Source of the DNA: Cyanobacterium stanieri LEGE 03274
GTDB taxonomy: Bacteria > Cyanobacteriota > Cyanobacteriia > Cyanobacteriales > Cyanobacteriaceae
Length of the DNA: 64,000 bases
Reading direction: 5' to 3'
NCBI RefSeq assembly: GCF_015207825.1
Contig: NZ_JADEWC010000012.1
Location: forward strand, 1 to 64,000
The notes under the pieces are model-generated. The model had not been told where the DNA came from. It did not search any database and saw nothing but the letters and a program-made list of their open reading frames with translations. The stretch's first letter is position 1, and every line of letters begins with the position of its first letter. A program made the position numbers and the translations under genes. This document shows, one piece after another, positions 55,696 to 64,000 of the stretch.

Positions 55696-56844
55696 ATGCC
55701 CCCTAAATTAGATATTCTGGAGAGGAAAAATATTCTAGCTGAGTTACCCCTTGATAACTATCGGGTTGAAGTTGATGTTTTAACTAGCTTAGTGGAAAGT
55801 CATCTTTTAGCCAATCCTACTCTTTCTGGGTTTTTTGTCATAGAAGATAGGGAAATTTTAGGGGTTGTACCTAGACAAAAATTTTTTGAGATTATGAGTA
55901 GGGAATATGCTAGGGATATATACGCAAAACGACCTATTAAATTATTTTTGAATAACTATGATTATCAATCTCTAAAAATAGATATTTTTACGGGTATAAA
56001 TGAAGCGGTGCAAAAGGCTTTGAGTCGTCCTCCAAAACAAATTTATAGTCCTATTGTAGTGATAGAAAATGGAAAAGAAGTGGGGATGTTGGAGTTAAGT
56101 TCATTAATTTTGGCTCAGGCTCAGATGTTTTCTAATATTAATGAAAAATTAACAAGTCAAGAAAAAGATTTGAGAAAATATGCTAGAAAAATAGAGAAAG
56201 AAAAAGAGAAGGTTAAGGAATATTCTCAGCAATTAGAAGAACAACAGGCTAATTTGAAAACTAGCAATAGTTTATTGAAAACTCAAACTCAAAGGCTAGA
56301 GCAACAGAAGGAGGAGTTGTCGAAACAAAGTAAAGAAATAAGTTTATTAAATCAAAGTTTTAATGAGCTAGGGGCTTTACTTTCTAAGAAGGGAAAAACT
56401 ACTTTTAGTTCTTTGGAAAATAGTATTAAATCTATTATTGAATTTACTACAGAAGTAGGTCAAGTTTGTGATAGTTTTAGGGAAAAATTTAAGGGAATTG
56501 ATCGGAGTACGTTTTTAATTGAAAGAATTAGTAAAAAGGTAGATAATTTGTCTCAACAAGTATCAATTATTTCAGCTAATTTACCTGCGGATAATAGTCG
56601 TTCTAGTTCTTTTAATGTTATTGCTAGTGAGATTGCTAGTTTAGGAAGTCAGATTAATGAGGCAAATACAACTATTAATAGTATGGCACAGCAGTTAAAG
56701 CCAGAAATTAAGTTTTTGGTTAAAATTTCGGAGAAAAATAAAACCGTAGTTAAGAAATTAGAACGGGATTCTATGGGAACACAATCAGCGTTAAGTGCTT
56801 TAGAAAATTTAATTGAAAAGGGGACAGATGATCAAGGAAATTAA
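55696..56844 (+). CDS. Soluble coiled-coil protein with CBS-like N-terminus and degenerate MCP-like hairpin
   Basis: A 382-residue cytoplasmic protein with no membrane segment. Residues 1-140 resemble the CBS-pair-like sensor domain found before GGDEF or MCP modules (SGFFVIEDREILGVVPRQKF and SPIVVIENGKEVGMLEL). Residues 150-222 form a long Lys/Glu/Gln coiled coil. Residues 230-375 look like a chemoreceptor signalling hairpin: SSFNVIASEIASLG (304-317) fits the MCP segment of type GxGFAVVAxEVRxLA. However, the CheA/CheW-binding tip (LNAAIEAARAGE type) is replaced by QQVSIISANLPAD. It overlaps the pst permease gene by 17 bp, so it belongs to the phosphate operon. Possibly a signalling partner of the transporter; function unproven. 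Confidence 0.7.
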   Translation: MPPKLDILERKNILAELPLDNYRVEVDVLTSLVESHLLANPTLSGFFVIEDREILGVVPRQKFFEIMSREYARDIYAKRPIKLFLNNYDYQSLKIDIFTGINEAVQKALSRPPKQIYSPIVVIENGKEVGMLELSSLILAQAQMFSNINEKLTSQEKDLRKYARKIEKEKEKVKEYSQQLEEQQANLKTSNSLLKTQTQRLEQQKEELSKQSKEISLLNQSFNELGALLSKKGKTTFSSLENSIKSIIEFTTEVGQVCDSFREKFKGIDRSTFLIERISKKVDNLSQQVSIISANLPADNSRSSSFNVIASEIASLGSQINEANTTINSMAQQLKPEIKFLVKISEKNKTVVKKLERDSMGTQSALSALENLIEKGTDDQGN

Positions 56845-58768
56845 TTATAAAAAAAAGTTTAATATTGATAATTTTCCCAGTGTTTTGGTAGAATTTTTGA
56901 TAACGGTTTTGGGCTTTATTCCTATTCTTATTACCGTTGGCATTGTGGGAATTTTTCTTTATGAAACTTGGGCTTTTTTTCAGGTGGTTTCGGTGGGAGA
57001 ATTTTTGGGTAGTAGGGAATGGACTCCTAATTTTTCTGACCCTCAATTTGGTATTATTGTTTTGTTATCGGGAACTTTTTTGGTTACGATAATTGCTTTG
57101 TTAGTGGCGATTCCTGTGGGAATTTTGGGGGCGATTTATTTATCGGAGTTTGCCCCGAAAAATGTGAGAAGGTTTTTGAAAATAGCTATGGAGTCTTTGG
57201 GGGGAATTCCTGGGGTTGTTTATGGTTATTTTGCTTTGCTTTTTTTGACTCCTTTATTGAGAAATAGTTTGTTTCCGAATATGGGGGGTTTCAATGCTTT
57301 GAGTGCGGGAATTTGTGTGGGAATTTTGATTATTCCGATTATTTCTTCTTTGACGGAGGATGCTTTGAGTGGGATTTCTGATGATTTACGAAATTCGGCT
57401 TATGCTCTTGGTTTTACTCGTTTTGAGATGATTTACAAGGTGTTGTTACCTTTGACTTATCCTGCGATTCTTTCTTCTTTTACTTTGGCTACTTCTGTAG
57501 CATTAGGAGAAACAATGGTAGTGGCGATCGCCTCTGGGCAACGACCAAATTTAACTTTAAATCCGTTACAACCCATTGAAACAATTACATCATTTATCAT
57601 CAAAGTGAGTTTAGGTTCAGTACAATTTGATTCTATTTTATTTAAGACTATTTTCACTTTAGGTTTTATTTTATTTTTAGTAACTTTTACTCTGAATACC
57701 ATTAGTTATTGGTTACAAAATAAATCGGAAAAACAACTGTTTTCTTTTAGTACCAGTGTTAATAAATTAGCAAAAAAAGAATTAATTAATGTTAATCAAG
57801 AAACCAATGTAATTCCTGCTTTTTATTCCTCAGGGGGCAATAGTTATCAACCTTTGTTGAGGGAATCTTTGAGCGCCCCTGGCTTGAAAGCCCCTATTAA
57901 TAATGTTCGTCTATGGTGCGATCGCACTTTTACCATTTTGGCATTTTTAGGAGCGATTTTTGGGGTAGTATTTATTGCTATTTTATTATGGAATTTATCT
58001 CAAACAGGGTTAGAAAAAATTAATTGGGCTTTTTTAACCAGCTTTGCTTCCCGTAGGGCAGAAGAATCAGGAATACTATCGGCATTAGTGGGAAGTTTGT
58101 GGCTGTTTATATTAACCCTTGTGATGGTAATTCCCTTGGGGGTAGGTAGTGCCATTTACCTTGAAGAATATCGCAAAAATAAACGCATTGATAACATTCT
58201 CGAAATCAGCATCGCCAATCTTGCTTCCATCCCTTCCATTCTTTACGGCTTGTTAGGTTTACAAATTTTTGTGCGCTGGATGCGCCCGATTACGGGGGGG
58301 CCTAGTATTTTATCAGGGGCATTGGTATTGACGGTGATGAGTTTACCTACCCTTATCATTGCTAGTCGTAGTGCCATTAAAAGTAGTAGTAAAAGATTAA
58401 AAAATGGTGGCTATGCCCTGGGAATGTCGAAACAGCAGGTATTAAGAAAACTAATTCTCCCCTCTGCTTTACCTGGAATTTTAACGGGAGTATTGCTTTC
58501 CCAAACGAGGGCATTGGCGGAAACTGCTGCTTTGATTGGGGTTGGGGTAGCCGCATCCGTGCGTTTTCTCCCACCTTTGTCATGGCAAGGGTTGCAAAGT
58601 AGTTATACCACTTTACCCGTGCAGATTTTTAACTGGTTACAAAATCCTAGTGCGCAAGTACAACAGTTAGCCGCCGCTGCCACCATAGTTTTAGTAGTTA
58701 TTTTAATTATTTTAAACTTATTTTCTGTACTTATTAGGGAATATTTTAATAATCTTCAACGTAATTAA
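56828..58768 (+). CDS. pstCA: Fused phosphate ABC permease PstC-PstA
   Basis: A single 646-residue chain contains both permease subunits. Residues about 10-290 are PstC: IPVGILGAIYLSEFAPKNVR, SLGGIPGVVYGYFAL and the EAA-like SAYALGFTRFEMIYKVLLPLTYPAILSS. A 50-residue linker follows. Residues about 340-646 are PstA: IPLGVGSAIYLEEYRKNKR, NLASIPSILYGLLGLQIF and the EAA loop GGYALGMSKQQVLRKLILPSALPGILTG. About 12 hydrophobic segments in all. Normally PstC and PstA are separate proteins that dimerise. Start: ATG 56828 with AAAAGGGGA upstream; an in-frame TTG at 56813 is rejected. There is no stop or frameshift between the halves. Confidence 0.92.
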   Translation: MIKEINYKKKFNIDNFPSVLVEFLITVLGFIPILITVGIVGIFLYETWAFFQVVSVGEFLGSREWTPNFSDPQFGIIVLLSGTFLVTIIALLVAIPVGILGAIYLSEFAPKNVRRFLKIAMESLGGIPGVVYGYFALLFLTPLLRNSLFPNMGGFNALSAGICVGILIIPIISSLTEDALSGISDDLRNSAYALGFTRFEMIYKVLLPLTYPAILSSFTLATSVALGETMVVAIASGQRPNLTLNPLQPIETITSFIIKVSLGSVQFDSILFKTIFTLGFILFLVTFTLNTISYWLQNKSEKQLFSFSTSVNKLAKKELINVNQETNVIPAFYSSGGNSYQPLLRESLSAPGLKAPINNVRLWCDRTFTILAFLGAIFGVVFIAILLWNLSQTGLEKINWAFLTSFASRRAEESGILSALVGSLWLFILTLVMVIPLGVGSAIYLEEYRKNKRIDNILEISIANLASIPSILYGLLGLQIFVRWMRPITGGPSILSGALVLTVMSLPTLIIASRSAIKSSSKRLKNGGYALGMSKQQVLRKLILPSALPGILTGVLLSQTRALAETAALIGVGVAASVRFLPPLSWQGLQSSYTTLPVQIFNWLQNPSAQVQQLAAAATIVLVVILIILNLFSVLIREYFNNLQRN

Positions 58769-58792
58769 TTATCAAAAAAAAGAGGATATTTT

Positions 58793-59590
58793 ATGAAAAC
58801 ATTAAATAGTATTATTACCGTTCAAAATTTATCAGTCTATTATGAAAATACACCCTTATTACTAGGGGTTAATTTGGAAATTCCTGAAAATAAAGTAACA
58901 GGAGTAATTGGACGTTCTGGCTCTGGGAAAAGTATGTTATTAAGGTGTTTTAACCGTCTTAATGACTTAATGGAAGGCATCAGGGTAGAGGGTAAAGTTT
59001 ATTTTGATGGTGAAAATATTTACACTTCTGGCATTCAGCCTATTCAGTTAAGGCGACGCATTGGCATGGTATTTCAACGGCCAACCCCTTTTCCTACTTC
59101 TATTTATGAAAATATTGCCATGGGTTTGAAGGTAAATGGTTTTCGTCAAAACTTGGATGATATTATTGAGGATTCCCTTAAGCGAGTGGGTTTATGGCAG
59201 GAGGTAAAAAATAATCTTCGTAAAAATGCCATGTTATTGTCTGGGGGGCAAAAGCAACGATTATGTATCGCAAGGGCGATCGCCCTTCAACCAGAAGTGA
59301 TATTATTAGATGAACCATGTTCAGCCTTAGACCCTATTTCTACCCTTGAAATAGAAAACTTAATTTATGAGTTGAAAGATGATTATACCATTATCATGAG
59401 CGCCCATGACCTTAAACAAATAGCCAGGGTATGTGATGAGGTGATTTATCTTGATGTGCGAGATAATCAAGTAGGACAAAGGGTGGGATTTGTGCTAGAA
59501 CAAAATTCAGTGGAAAAAATCTTCCTTAGCCCCGAACAATCGGAAACCCGTAATTATACCCGTGGGGTTATGCTTGAATCGGATTTTTAA
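58793..59590 (+). CDS. pstB: Phosphate ABC transporter ATPase
   Basis: A 265-residue ATPase that powers the Pst importer. Walker A GRSGSGKSMLLRCFNRLNDL (about residues 37-56), the Q loop FQRPTPFPTSIYENIAMGLK (about 97-116), the signature LLSGGQKQRLCIARAIAL (about 148-165), Walker B VILLDEPCSALDPIS and the H loop MSAHDLKQIARV are all intact. Pst-specific RPTPFP and NRLNDL are present. It follows pstCA by 24 bases with AGAGGA ahead of the ATG. No phoU gene follows, unlike in many bacteria. Confidence 0.95.
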   Translation: MKTLNSIITVQNLSVYYENTPLLLGVNLEIPENKVTGVIGRSGSGKSMLLRCFNRLNDLMEGIRVEGKVYFDGENIYTSGIQPIQLRRRIGMVFQRPTPFPTSIYENIAMGLKVNGFRQNLDDIIEDSLKRVGLWQEVKNNLRKNAMLLSGGQKQRLCIARAIALQPEVILLDEPCSALDPISTLEIENLIYELKDDYTIIMSAHDLKQIARVCDEVIYLDVRDNQVGQRVGFVLEQNSVEKIFLSPEQSETRNYTRGVMLESDF

Positions 59591-59599
59591 GGGATAAAT

Positions 59600-59640
59600 A
59601 TGGGGAATAGATTATATGTTTATAATTTCCCCATCCTTTT
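59600..59640 (+). terminator. Rho-independent terminator of the pst operon
   Basis: ATGGGGAA (59600-59607) pairs with TTCCCCAT (59627-59634); inside, ATTATA pairs with TATAAT around a TGTT loop. CCTTTT follows. It lies just after pstB and before the convergent murE. A further AAAGCC/GGCTTTTT hairpin (59670-59701) overlaps the end of murE. Confidence 0.7.
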
Positions 59641-59678
59641 ATTTATCAACACTAATCCACGTTTTTATTAAAGCCTAA

Positions 59679-61157
59679 TTAATTATTATTGAGGGCTTTT
59701 TGGGCTTCTTCCCTATCATCAAAATGCACTTTTTCTGTACCTAAAATTTGATAATCTTCATGGCCTTTTCCTGCAATTAATACCCCATCACCTGCTTGGG
59801 CAGTTTGGATGGCGGTTTGGATGGCTAAGGAGCGATCGCCCTGTACAATGGGGTTAATATGGTTAGGAATACCCGTCAAAATATCTTCAAGGATTTGATT
59901 AGGGTTTTCGGTGCGAGGATTATCGGAAGTTACTACCACCACATCTGCTAAATCCGCCGCTATCTTACCCATTATAGGACGTTTGGTGCGATCGCGATCG
60001 CCCCCACAACCAAACACACATATCATTTTACCCGTAATAAAAGGGCGAGAAGCCTTGAGTAAATTTTCTAAACTATCAGGAGTGTGGGCATAATCCACGA
60101 TTACCGTAATATCCTGATTCGGTTTTACCTGCACCCTTTCCATGCGCCCCGGCACTCCTGTAAAATGGGGTAAACCTTGGGTAATGGTATCCAAATCAAT
60201 ACCCAACTGTAACACAGCACCCACCCCAGCCAAAAGGTTAGAAAGATTAAATTGCCCCACTAGAGGAGAAGAAAACTTAGTTTTCCCTTTGGGAGTGTGT
60301 AAAATTCCTTCTACTCCCGTGGCTTGATAAACTAAATCAGTGGTGTATAAATCGGCTTCAGGGTTAGTGACACTATAACTCCAAACATCTTTACTAGATT
60401 GGATCAATCTTTGTCCATAGGGGTCATCATAATTAATAATAGCCTTACCATGGAGATATTCATTATTAAATAGAAGGGCTTTGGCTTGAAAATAATCCTC
60501 CATATCTTTGTGATAATCGAGGTGATCTTGGGTTAAATTAGTAAATACAGCCACATCAAAATGACAGCCTTTAATGCGTTTTTGGGCGAGGGCATGGGAA
60601 CTTACTTCCATTACGGCGTATTGGTTTCCAGCGTTTACAGCTTCCGTTAATTGTGCCTGTAAATCCACGGCAAAAGGAGTGGTATGACTAGCGGTTTTTT
60701 GATAATTTTGCCAACGGGCATACAATGTGCCAAAGAGGGCGGTTTTTTTCTGGGCTTGATGGAGGAAAAATTCGATTAAGTGAGTGGTGGTTGTTTTGCC
60801 GTTAGTACCTGTAACCCCTATCATACCTAACTTTTGGCTAGGATAATCATAAAATTTACTCGCAATTTGCGCACATACATCATTCATATCATCAGCAACG
60901 ATGACGCAATCAGAGTCGGCGGGGGGCATTTTATCATAGGCTTCTTGACTAATTATAGAGGCGATCGCCCCTTCATTCAAAGCACTTTGCCAAAACTCAC
61001 CCCCATCAACCCTCGTGCCAGGCATCCCAATAAATACATCCCCCGCTGAAACCAACTGAGAATTTGTCACAATCCCTTTCACATCAGTATCAAGGGCGGG
61101 ATGTTCAGGAATTGAGTTAATCTGTTTTATATTGGACAACAATTGACGTAATTTCAT
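59679..61157 (-). CDS. murE: UDP-MurNAc-tripeptide synthetase (meso-DAP adding)
   Basis: A 492-residue cytoplasmic ligase that adds the third residue of the peptidoglycan stem peptide. ATP loop GVTGTNGKTTTTHL (about residues 115-128); the carbamylated Lys lies in the DYFQAKALLFN region; TSDNPRTENP (about 405-414) contains the DNPR motif that selects meso-diaminopimelate over lysine. GHEDYQI is near the C-terminus. The start is ATG 61157, since the codon before it in frame is TTG. It is the last gene of the minus-strand run after sufD, 101 bp downstream of it. Confidence 0.94.
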   Translation of the reverse strand: MKLRQLLSNIKQINSIPEHPALDTDVKGIVTNSQLVSAGDVFIGMPGTRVDGGEFWQSALNEGAIASIISQEAYDKMPPADSDCVIVADDMNDVCAQIASKFYDYPSQKLGMIGVTGTNGKTTTTHLIEFFLHQAQKKTALFGTLYARWQNYQKTASHTTPFAVDLQAQLTEAVNAGNQYAVMEVSSHALAQKRIKGCHFDVAVFTNLTQDHLDYHKDMEDYFQAKALLFNNEYLHGKAIINYDDPYGQRLIQSSKDVWSYSVTNPEADLYTTDLVYQATGVEGILHTPKGKTKFSSPLVGQFNLSNLLAGVGAVLQLGIDLDTITQGLPHFTGVPGRMERVQVKPNQDITVIVDYAHTPDSLENLLKASRPFITGKMICVFGCGGDRDRTKRPIMGKIAADLADVVVVTSDNPRTENPNQILEDILTGIPNHINPIVQGDRSLAIQTAIQTAQAGDGVLIAGKGHEDYQILGTEKVHFDDREEAQKALNNN

Positions 61158-61225
61158 CAAACTTCACCCCTCACTTAACAATAAAAGATTTTTACTATGT
61201 TATAGCAATATTTTGGGGAATAGGT

Positions 61226-61258
61226 AATTGATAATTAATAGTTGATAATGAATAAAAA
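61226..61258. repeat. Heptamer repeat at the sufD stop
   Basis: 7-bp-period units AATTGAT, AATTAAT, AGTTGAT, AATGAAT and AAAAATT; the last abuts the reverse-strand stop codon of sufD (61259-61261). Confidence 0.6.
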
Positions 61259-62632
61259 TTAATCAATGGTGCGACAGGCAACACATTGGGTTAAACGTTG
61301 TCTTAAAGATTGATAAGGAATCTTCTCGATAATTTCCCCCGCAAAAGCATCTAACAAGAGATGACGGGCATCATCTTCATTTAAACCACGACTACGAAGA
61401 TAAAAAATTTCATCGGCTTCTAGTTGGCTAACCGTCGCACCATGGGCGCATTTAACGTTATCGGCGGTAATCTGTAATTCGGGTTTGGTATTAATTCGTG
61501 CCTTGGGAGAAAGTAACAAATTGCGGTTAAGTTGCGCTGCATTAGTTTCTTGAGCAAGTTTTGGCACATCTACCCTACCATTAAAAATACCATGGCCAGA
61601 GTCATCTAAAATATACTTATGGAGTTGGTTTACCGTGCCATAGGGGTGGTTTAAACTCACATGGCTATGGGTATCAGCTATCTGTTTTCCTTGCACCATG
61701 GTTAAGCCGTGAAGGTTAGTATAGGTTTGTTCGCCTTTTTGAAGTATGTCTAGGTTATGACGGTATAGTTTTCCACCCAAACTTATTTCATTTATAGTAT
61801 AACTACTGTTACGGTACTGGGCGATCGCACTTTGGGCAATATGAAAACCATCCCCCGATTCCCGTTGAATGCGACAATGACTCAAAGACGCATTTTCCTG
61901 TAAATGAATTTCGGTGACAACATTTGTAAAATAAGGCTTACCACCCACCGCATCAGAACAACCAACGCTAGTTGCTCCATAATATTCTATAATCTGACAA
62001 CGGGAATTAACCTCCCCAATCATCAAAATGCGGGGTTGTATAAAAATTGGTAAATCTTCCTTCGCCACAATATGGAGTAAATGAATAGGAATATCAACCT
62101 CCACATTTTTATCTACCCACACCACAAAAGCATCATTAATTCCTGCGGTATTGAGAGCGGAAAAAACTTCATTGTCAGAGTGATTTTGTCCTAAAAAATG
62201 ACTAACTTTTTCCTTTTTACTCCCATCCAAGTTTGTCAAATTACCCACATAAACTCCATCAGGTAATGCAGAAATATCCGACAAGTTTTCATCATAAAAA
62301 CCATTAACAAAAACTAGCCTAGAATTAGGGGCTTCTTGTAACTTAAAACCATCTAAAATAAAGTCAGATAAATTTTGTTTAGTAGGGGCATGGAAATCAA
62401 TTTTTTGTAAATCACTTAAATCAGTAAAACGCCATGCTTCATCCTTGTTATTAGGAATATTTAACTTAACAACTTCCCTTGCAAACTTTTGTTTTAATTC
62501 TTCCATAGAAGTATTTAAATGATCACCAAAATTATTGGTCATACTTTCTGCTACTTGTAATAAATTACCTAAATAGGCATCACTATTGATTTGAAAGTTA
62601 TTAGCATTGATAGTAGCTACAGAATTAGACAT
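61259..62632 (-). CDS. sufD: Fe-S cluster assembly protein SufD
   Basis: A 457-residue scaffold subunit of the SUF machinery, which builds Fe-S clusters for photosystem I and ferredoxins. The N-terminal helical part (KLNIPNNKDEAWRFTDLSDL) is followed by the right-handed beta-helix. HLLHIV, YGTVNQLHKYILDDSGHGIFNGRV, AQETNAAQLNRNLLLSPKARINTKPELQITADNVKCAHGATVSQLEADEIFYLRSRGL are SufBD signatures, and the segment CAHGA contains the conserved Cys-His pair. sufC lies 61 bp upstream in the same operon. sufB and sufS are not on either side. Confidence 0.94.
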   Translation of the reverse strand: MSNSVATINANNFQINSDAYLGNLLQVAESMTNNFGDHLNTSMEELKQKFAREVVKLNIPNNKDEAWRFTDLSDLQKIDFHAPTKQNLSDFILDGFKLQEAPNSRLVFVNGFYDENLSDISALPDGVYVGNLTNLDGSKKEKVSHFLGQNHSDNEVFSALNTAGINDAFVVWVDKNVEVDIPIHLLHIVAKEDLPIFIQPRILMIGEVNSRCQIIEYYGATSVGCSDAVGGKPYFTNVVTEIHLQENASLSHCRIQRESGDGFHIAQSAIAQYRNSSYTINEISLGGKLYRHNLDILQKGEQTYTNLHGLTMVQGKQIADTHSHVSLNHPYGTVNQLHKYILDDSGHGIFNGRVDVPKLAQETNAAQLNRNLLLSPKARINTKPELQITADNVKCAHGATVSQLEADEIFYLRSRGLNEDDARHLLLDAFAGEIIEKIPYQSLRQRLTQCVACRTID

Positions 62633-62693
62633 AAAAATAAAATATAAAATTTACAACAAAAAATAATAAACCTAACACGAAAACCACAAAAAA

Positions 62694-63464
62694 TTATACC
62701 TCTACTAACTCTTCATCTTCCAAGAAATTGTATCCCCTTTCTTCTAACTCAAGAGCTAAATCTTTATTGCCACTCATGACGATTTTTCCTTGGGACATAA
62801 CATGGATAAAATCAGGGGTAATATAATCTAATAATCTTTGATAATGGGTAATTAATAAGAAAGCATTATCAGGTTTTTTCAACTGATTTACCCCCTCAGA
62901 AACAATGCGTAAAGCATCAATATCTAACCCTGAATCAATCTCATCCAAAATACCCAAATTAGGCTCTAATAAAGCCATCTGCAAAATCTCATTGCGCTTT
63001 TTCTCTCCCCCAGAAAAACCCTCATTTAAGCTACGACTGAGGAAAGCAGAATCCATTTTGACAACGCCCAATTTTTCCTCGATTAAATCTTCAAAATCAA
63101 AAGCGTCGATTTCTTCTAAACCTAAATATTTACAACGGGCATTATAAGCCACTCTCAAAAAGTCTAAATTACTTACCCCAGGAATTTCTAAAGGATATTG
63201 AAACGCCAAGAAAATTCCAGCTAACGCCCTCTCATCAGGCTCTTTTTCTAATAAATTTTCTCCTTTATAGATTACCTCTCCCCCTGTGACTTCATATTCG
63301 GGATGCCCTGTTAAAACTTTGGAAAGGGTACTTTTTCCAGAACCATTACGCCCCATGATAGCATGGACTTCTCCTGCTTTGATTTCTAGGTTAACCCCTT
63401 TGAGGATAGGAGTGCCATCAACAGAAGCGGTAAGGTTACGGACAGATAATATAGTTTCAGTCAT
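62694..63464 (-). CDS. sufC: Fe-S cluster assembly ATPase SufC
   Basis: A 256-residue ABC-type ATPase that drives conformational change of the SufBCD complex. Walker [15 protein letters not shown] (about residues 39-52), the signature [17 protein letters not shown] (about 149-165) with the SufC-specific KKRNEI, Walker [17 protein letters not shown], and the H loop [12 protein letters not shown]. No membrane segment, so it is a soluble ATPase. It is the first gene of the sufC-sufD pair and diverges from ppa across a 192-bp spacer. The suf repressor gene sufR is not present here. Confidence 0.96.
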   Translation of the reverse strand: MTETILSVRNLTASVDGTPILKGVNLEIKAGEVHAIMGRNGSGKSTLSKVLTGHPEYEVTGGEVIYKGENLLEKEPDERALAGIFLAFQYPLEIPGVSNLDFLRVAYNARCKYLGLEEIDAFDFEDLIEEKLGVVKMDSAFLSRSLNEGFSGGEKKRNEILQMALLEPNLGILDEIDSGLDIDALRIVSEGVNQLKKPDNAFLLITHYQRLLDYITPDFIHVMSQGKIVMSGNKDLALELEERGYNFLEDEELVEV

Positions 63465-63656
63465 AATGAGTTATTTAATAATGGTGAGCGTTCTTAATTT
63501 TTATATATTTTCTTCTGTGGATCTATTTTAAGGTACTTTAGCAACATTTTTGTTGTTTTATTCTTTTTCCCCATGAAAAATTCACAAAACCCCATGAGTC
63601 GAATCTGTGATTAAATAGGTAGGCGTATAAATAACTTTTATGAAGGAGAATTTTAA

Positions 63657-64000
63657 ATGGATTTATCTCGTATTCCCGCACAACCCAAGGCTGGTTTAAT
63701 CAATGTTTTAATTGAAATTCCTGGGGGAAGTAAAAATAAGTATGAGTTTGATAAGGATATGAATGCTTTTATTTTAGATAGAGTATTATTTTCTTCGGTG
63801 AAATATCCTTATGACTATGGTTTTGTACCTAATACTTTGGCGGATGACGGTGATCCTTTAGATGGTATGGTAATAATGGATGAACCTACCTTCCCTGGTT
63901 GTGTGATTGCGGCGCGCCCTGTGGCTATGTTGGAAATGGTTGATGGGGGAGATAGAGATGAGAAAATTCTTTGTGTTCCTGCCGAAGATCCTCGCTATGA
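63657..64000 (+). CDS. ppa: Inorganic pyrophosphatase (5' part, cut by window end)
   Basis: Family I soluble pyrophosphatase, which removes diphosphate made by biosynthesis. The first 114 codons are in the window. The start [34 protein letters not shown] is typical; [25 protein letters not shown] contains the metal-binding Asp cluster (DDGDPLD), and a further Asp-rich stretch ([21 protein letters not shown]) follows. GAAGGAGAA at 63641-63649 is a strong ribosome-binding site for ATG 63657. The rest of the gene lies to the right of the window. Confidence 0.93.
   Translation, partial: MDLSRIPAQPKAGLINVLIEIPGGSKNKYEFDKDMNAFILDRVLFSSVKYPYDYGFVPNTLADDGDPLDGMVIMDEPTFPGCVIAARPVAMLEMVDGGDRDEKILCVPAEDPRY

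Overview
The window reads as chromosomal DNA of a low-GC, unicellular-type cyanobacterium, probably near Cyanobacterium/Geminocystis. That placement is an inference, because no 16S or marker tree was possible here. The cyanobacterial signature is clear: PipX, a light-dependent protochlorophyllide reductase, cytochrome c6, a CyanoP-like PsbP lipoprotein, a Psb35-like photosystem II protein, an apocarotenoid oxygenase, a PilT ATPase, and very frequent GCGATCGC (HIP1) octamers on both strands and inside genes. I see no tRNA, rRNA, CRISPR array, transposase or prophage.

Layout: 1-13.9 kb is housekeeping: the end of an ATPase-like gene, an M20 amidohydrolase, gcvT, a carotenoid oxygenase, folP, a MAPEG protein, petJ, glpD, a lipoprotein with an acidic tail, a YebC protein and pheS. 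14.3-19.9 kb, all on the minus strand, holds sdhA, rsgA-tusA, a pair of related acidic proteins and maf. 20-31 kb holds cyanoP, which diverges from a PilT ATPase with a long proline-rich leader, then an SbcD-like nuclease, psb35, a hydrolase, RNase D, rsmA and a fused pabA-pabB. 31-44.6 kb holds uvrA, a CorC/HlyC-type protein, a phytase-like esterase, cinA, a Uma2 gene inserted at the end of a two-gene polysaccharide ABC exporter, prmC, purF and a PD-(D/E)XK nuclease. 45-54 kb holds gltD, por, panD, a PEP-CTERM protein, pipX, a CPA-type antiporter and a methyltransferase. 54.4-59.6 kb is a phosphate-uptake locus. 59.7-64 kb holds murE, sufD, sufC and the start of ppa.

The most interesting parts are two. 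First, the phosphate locus: pstS diverges from an operon that begins with an undescribed soluble protein (CBS-like N-terminus, coiled coil, degenerate chemoreceptor-like hairpin). This protein overlaps a single-chain PstC-PstA permease, followed by pstB, and two well-matched Pho-box repeats lie in the divergent intergenic region. Second, the Uma2 insertion: 768 bp carrying the Uma2 gene sits between two 102-bp copies of the 3' end of the exporter ATPase gene. The ATPase reading frame stays intact and the repeat edge falls one base past a HIP1 site.

Intergenic DNA is also patterned. A dispersed element with two palindromes recurs at about nine places, 7-bp-period repeats of the ATTSYCM type run up to or into gene ends, and a GGTGGGC/GCCCACC hairpin occurs twice.
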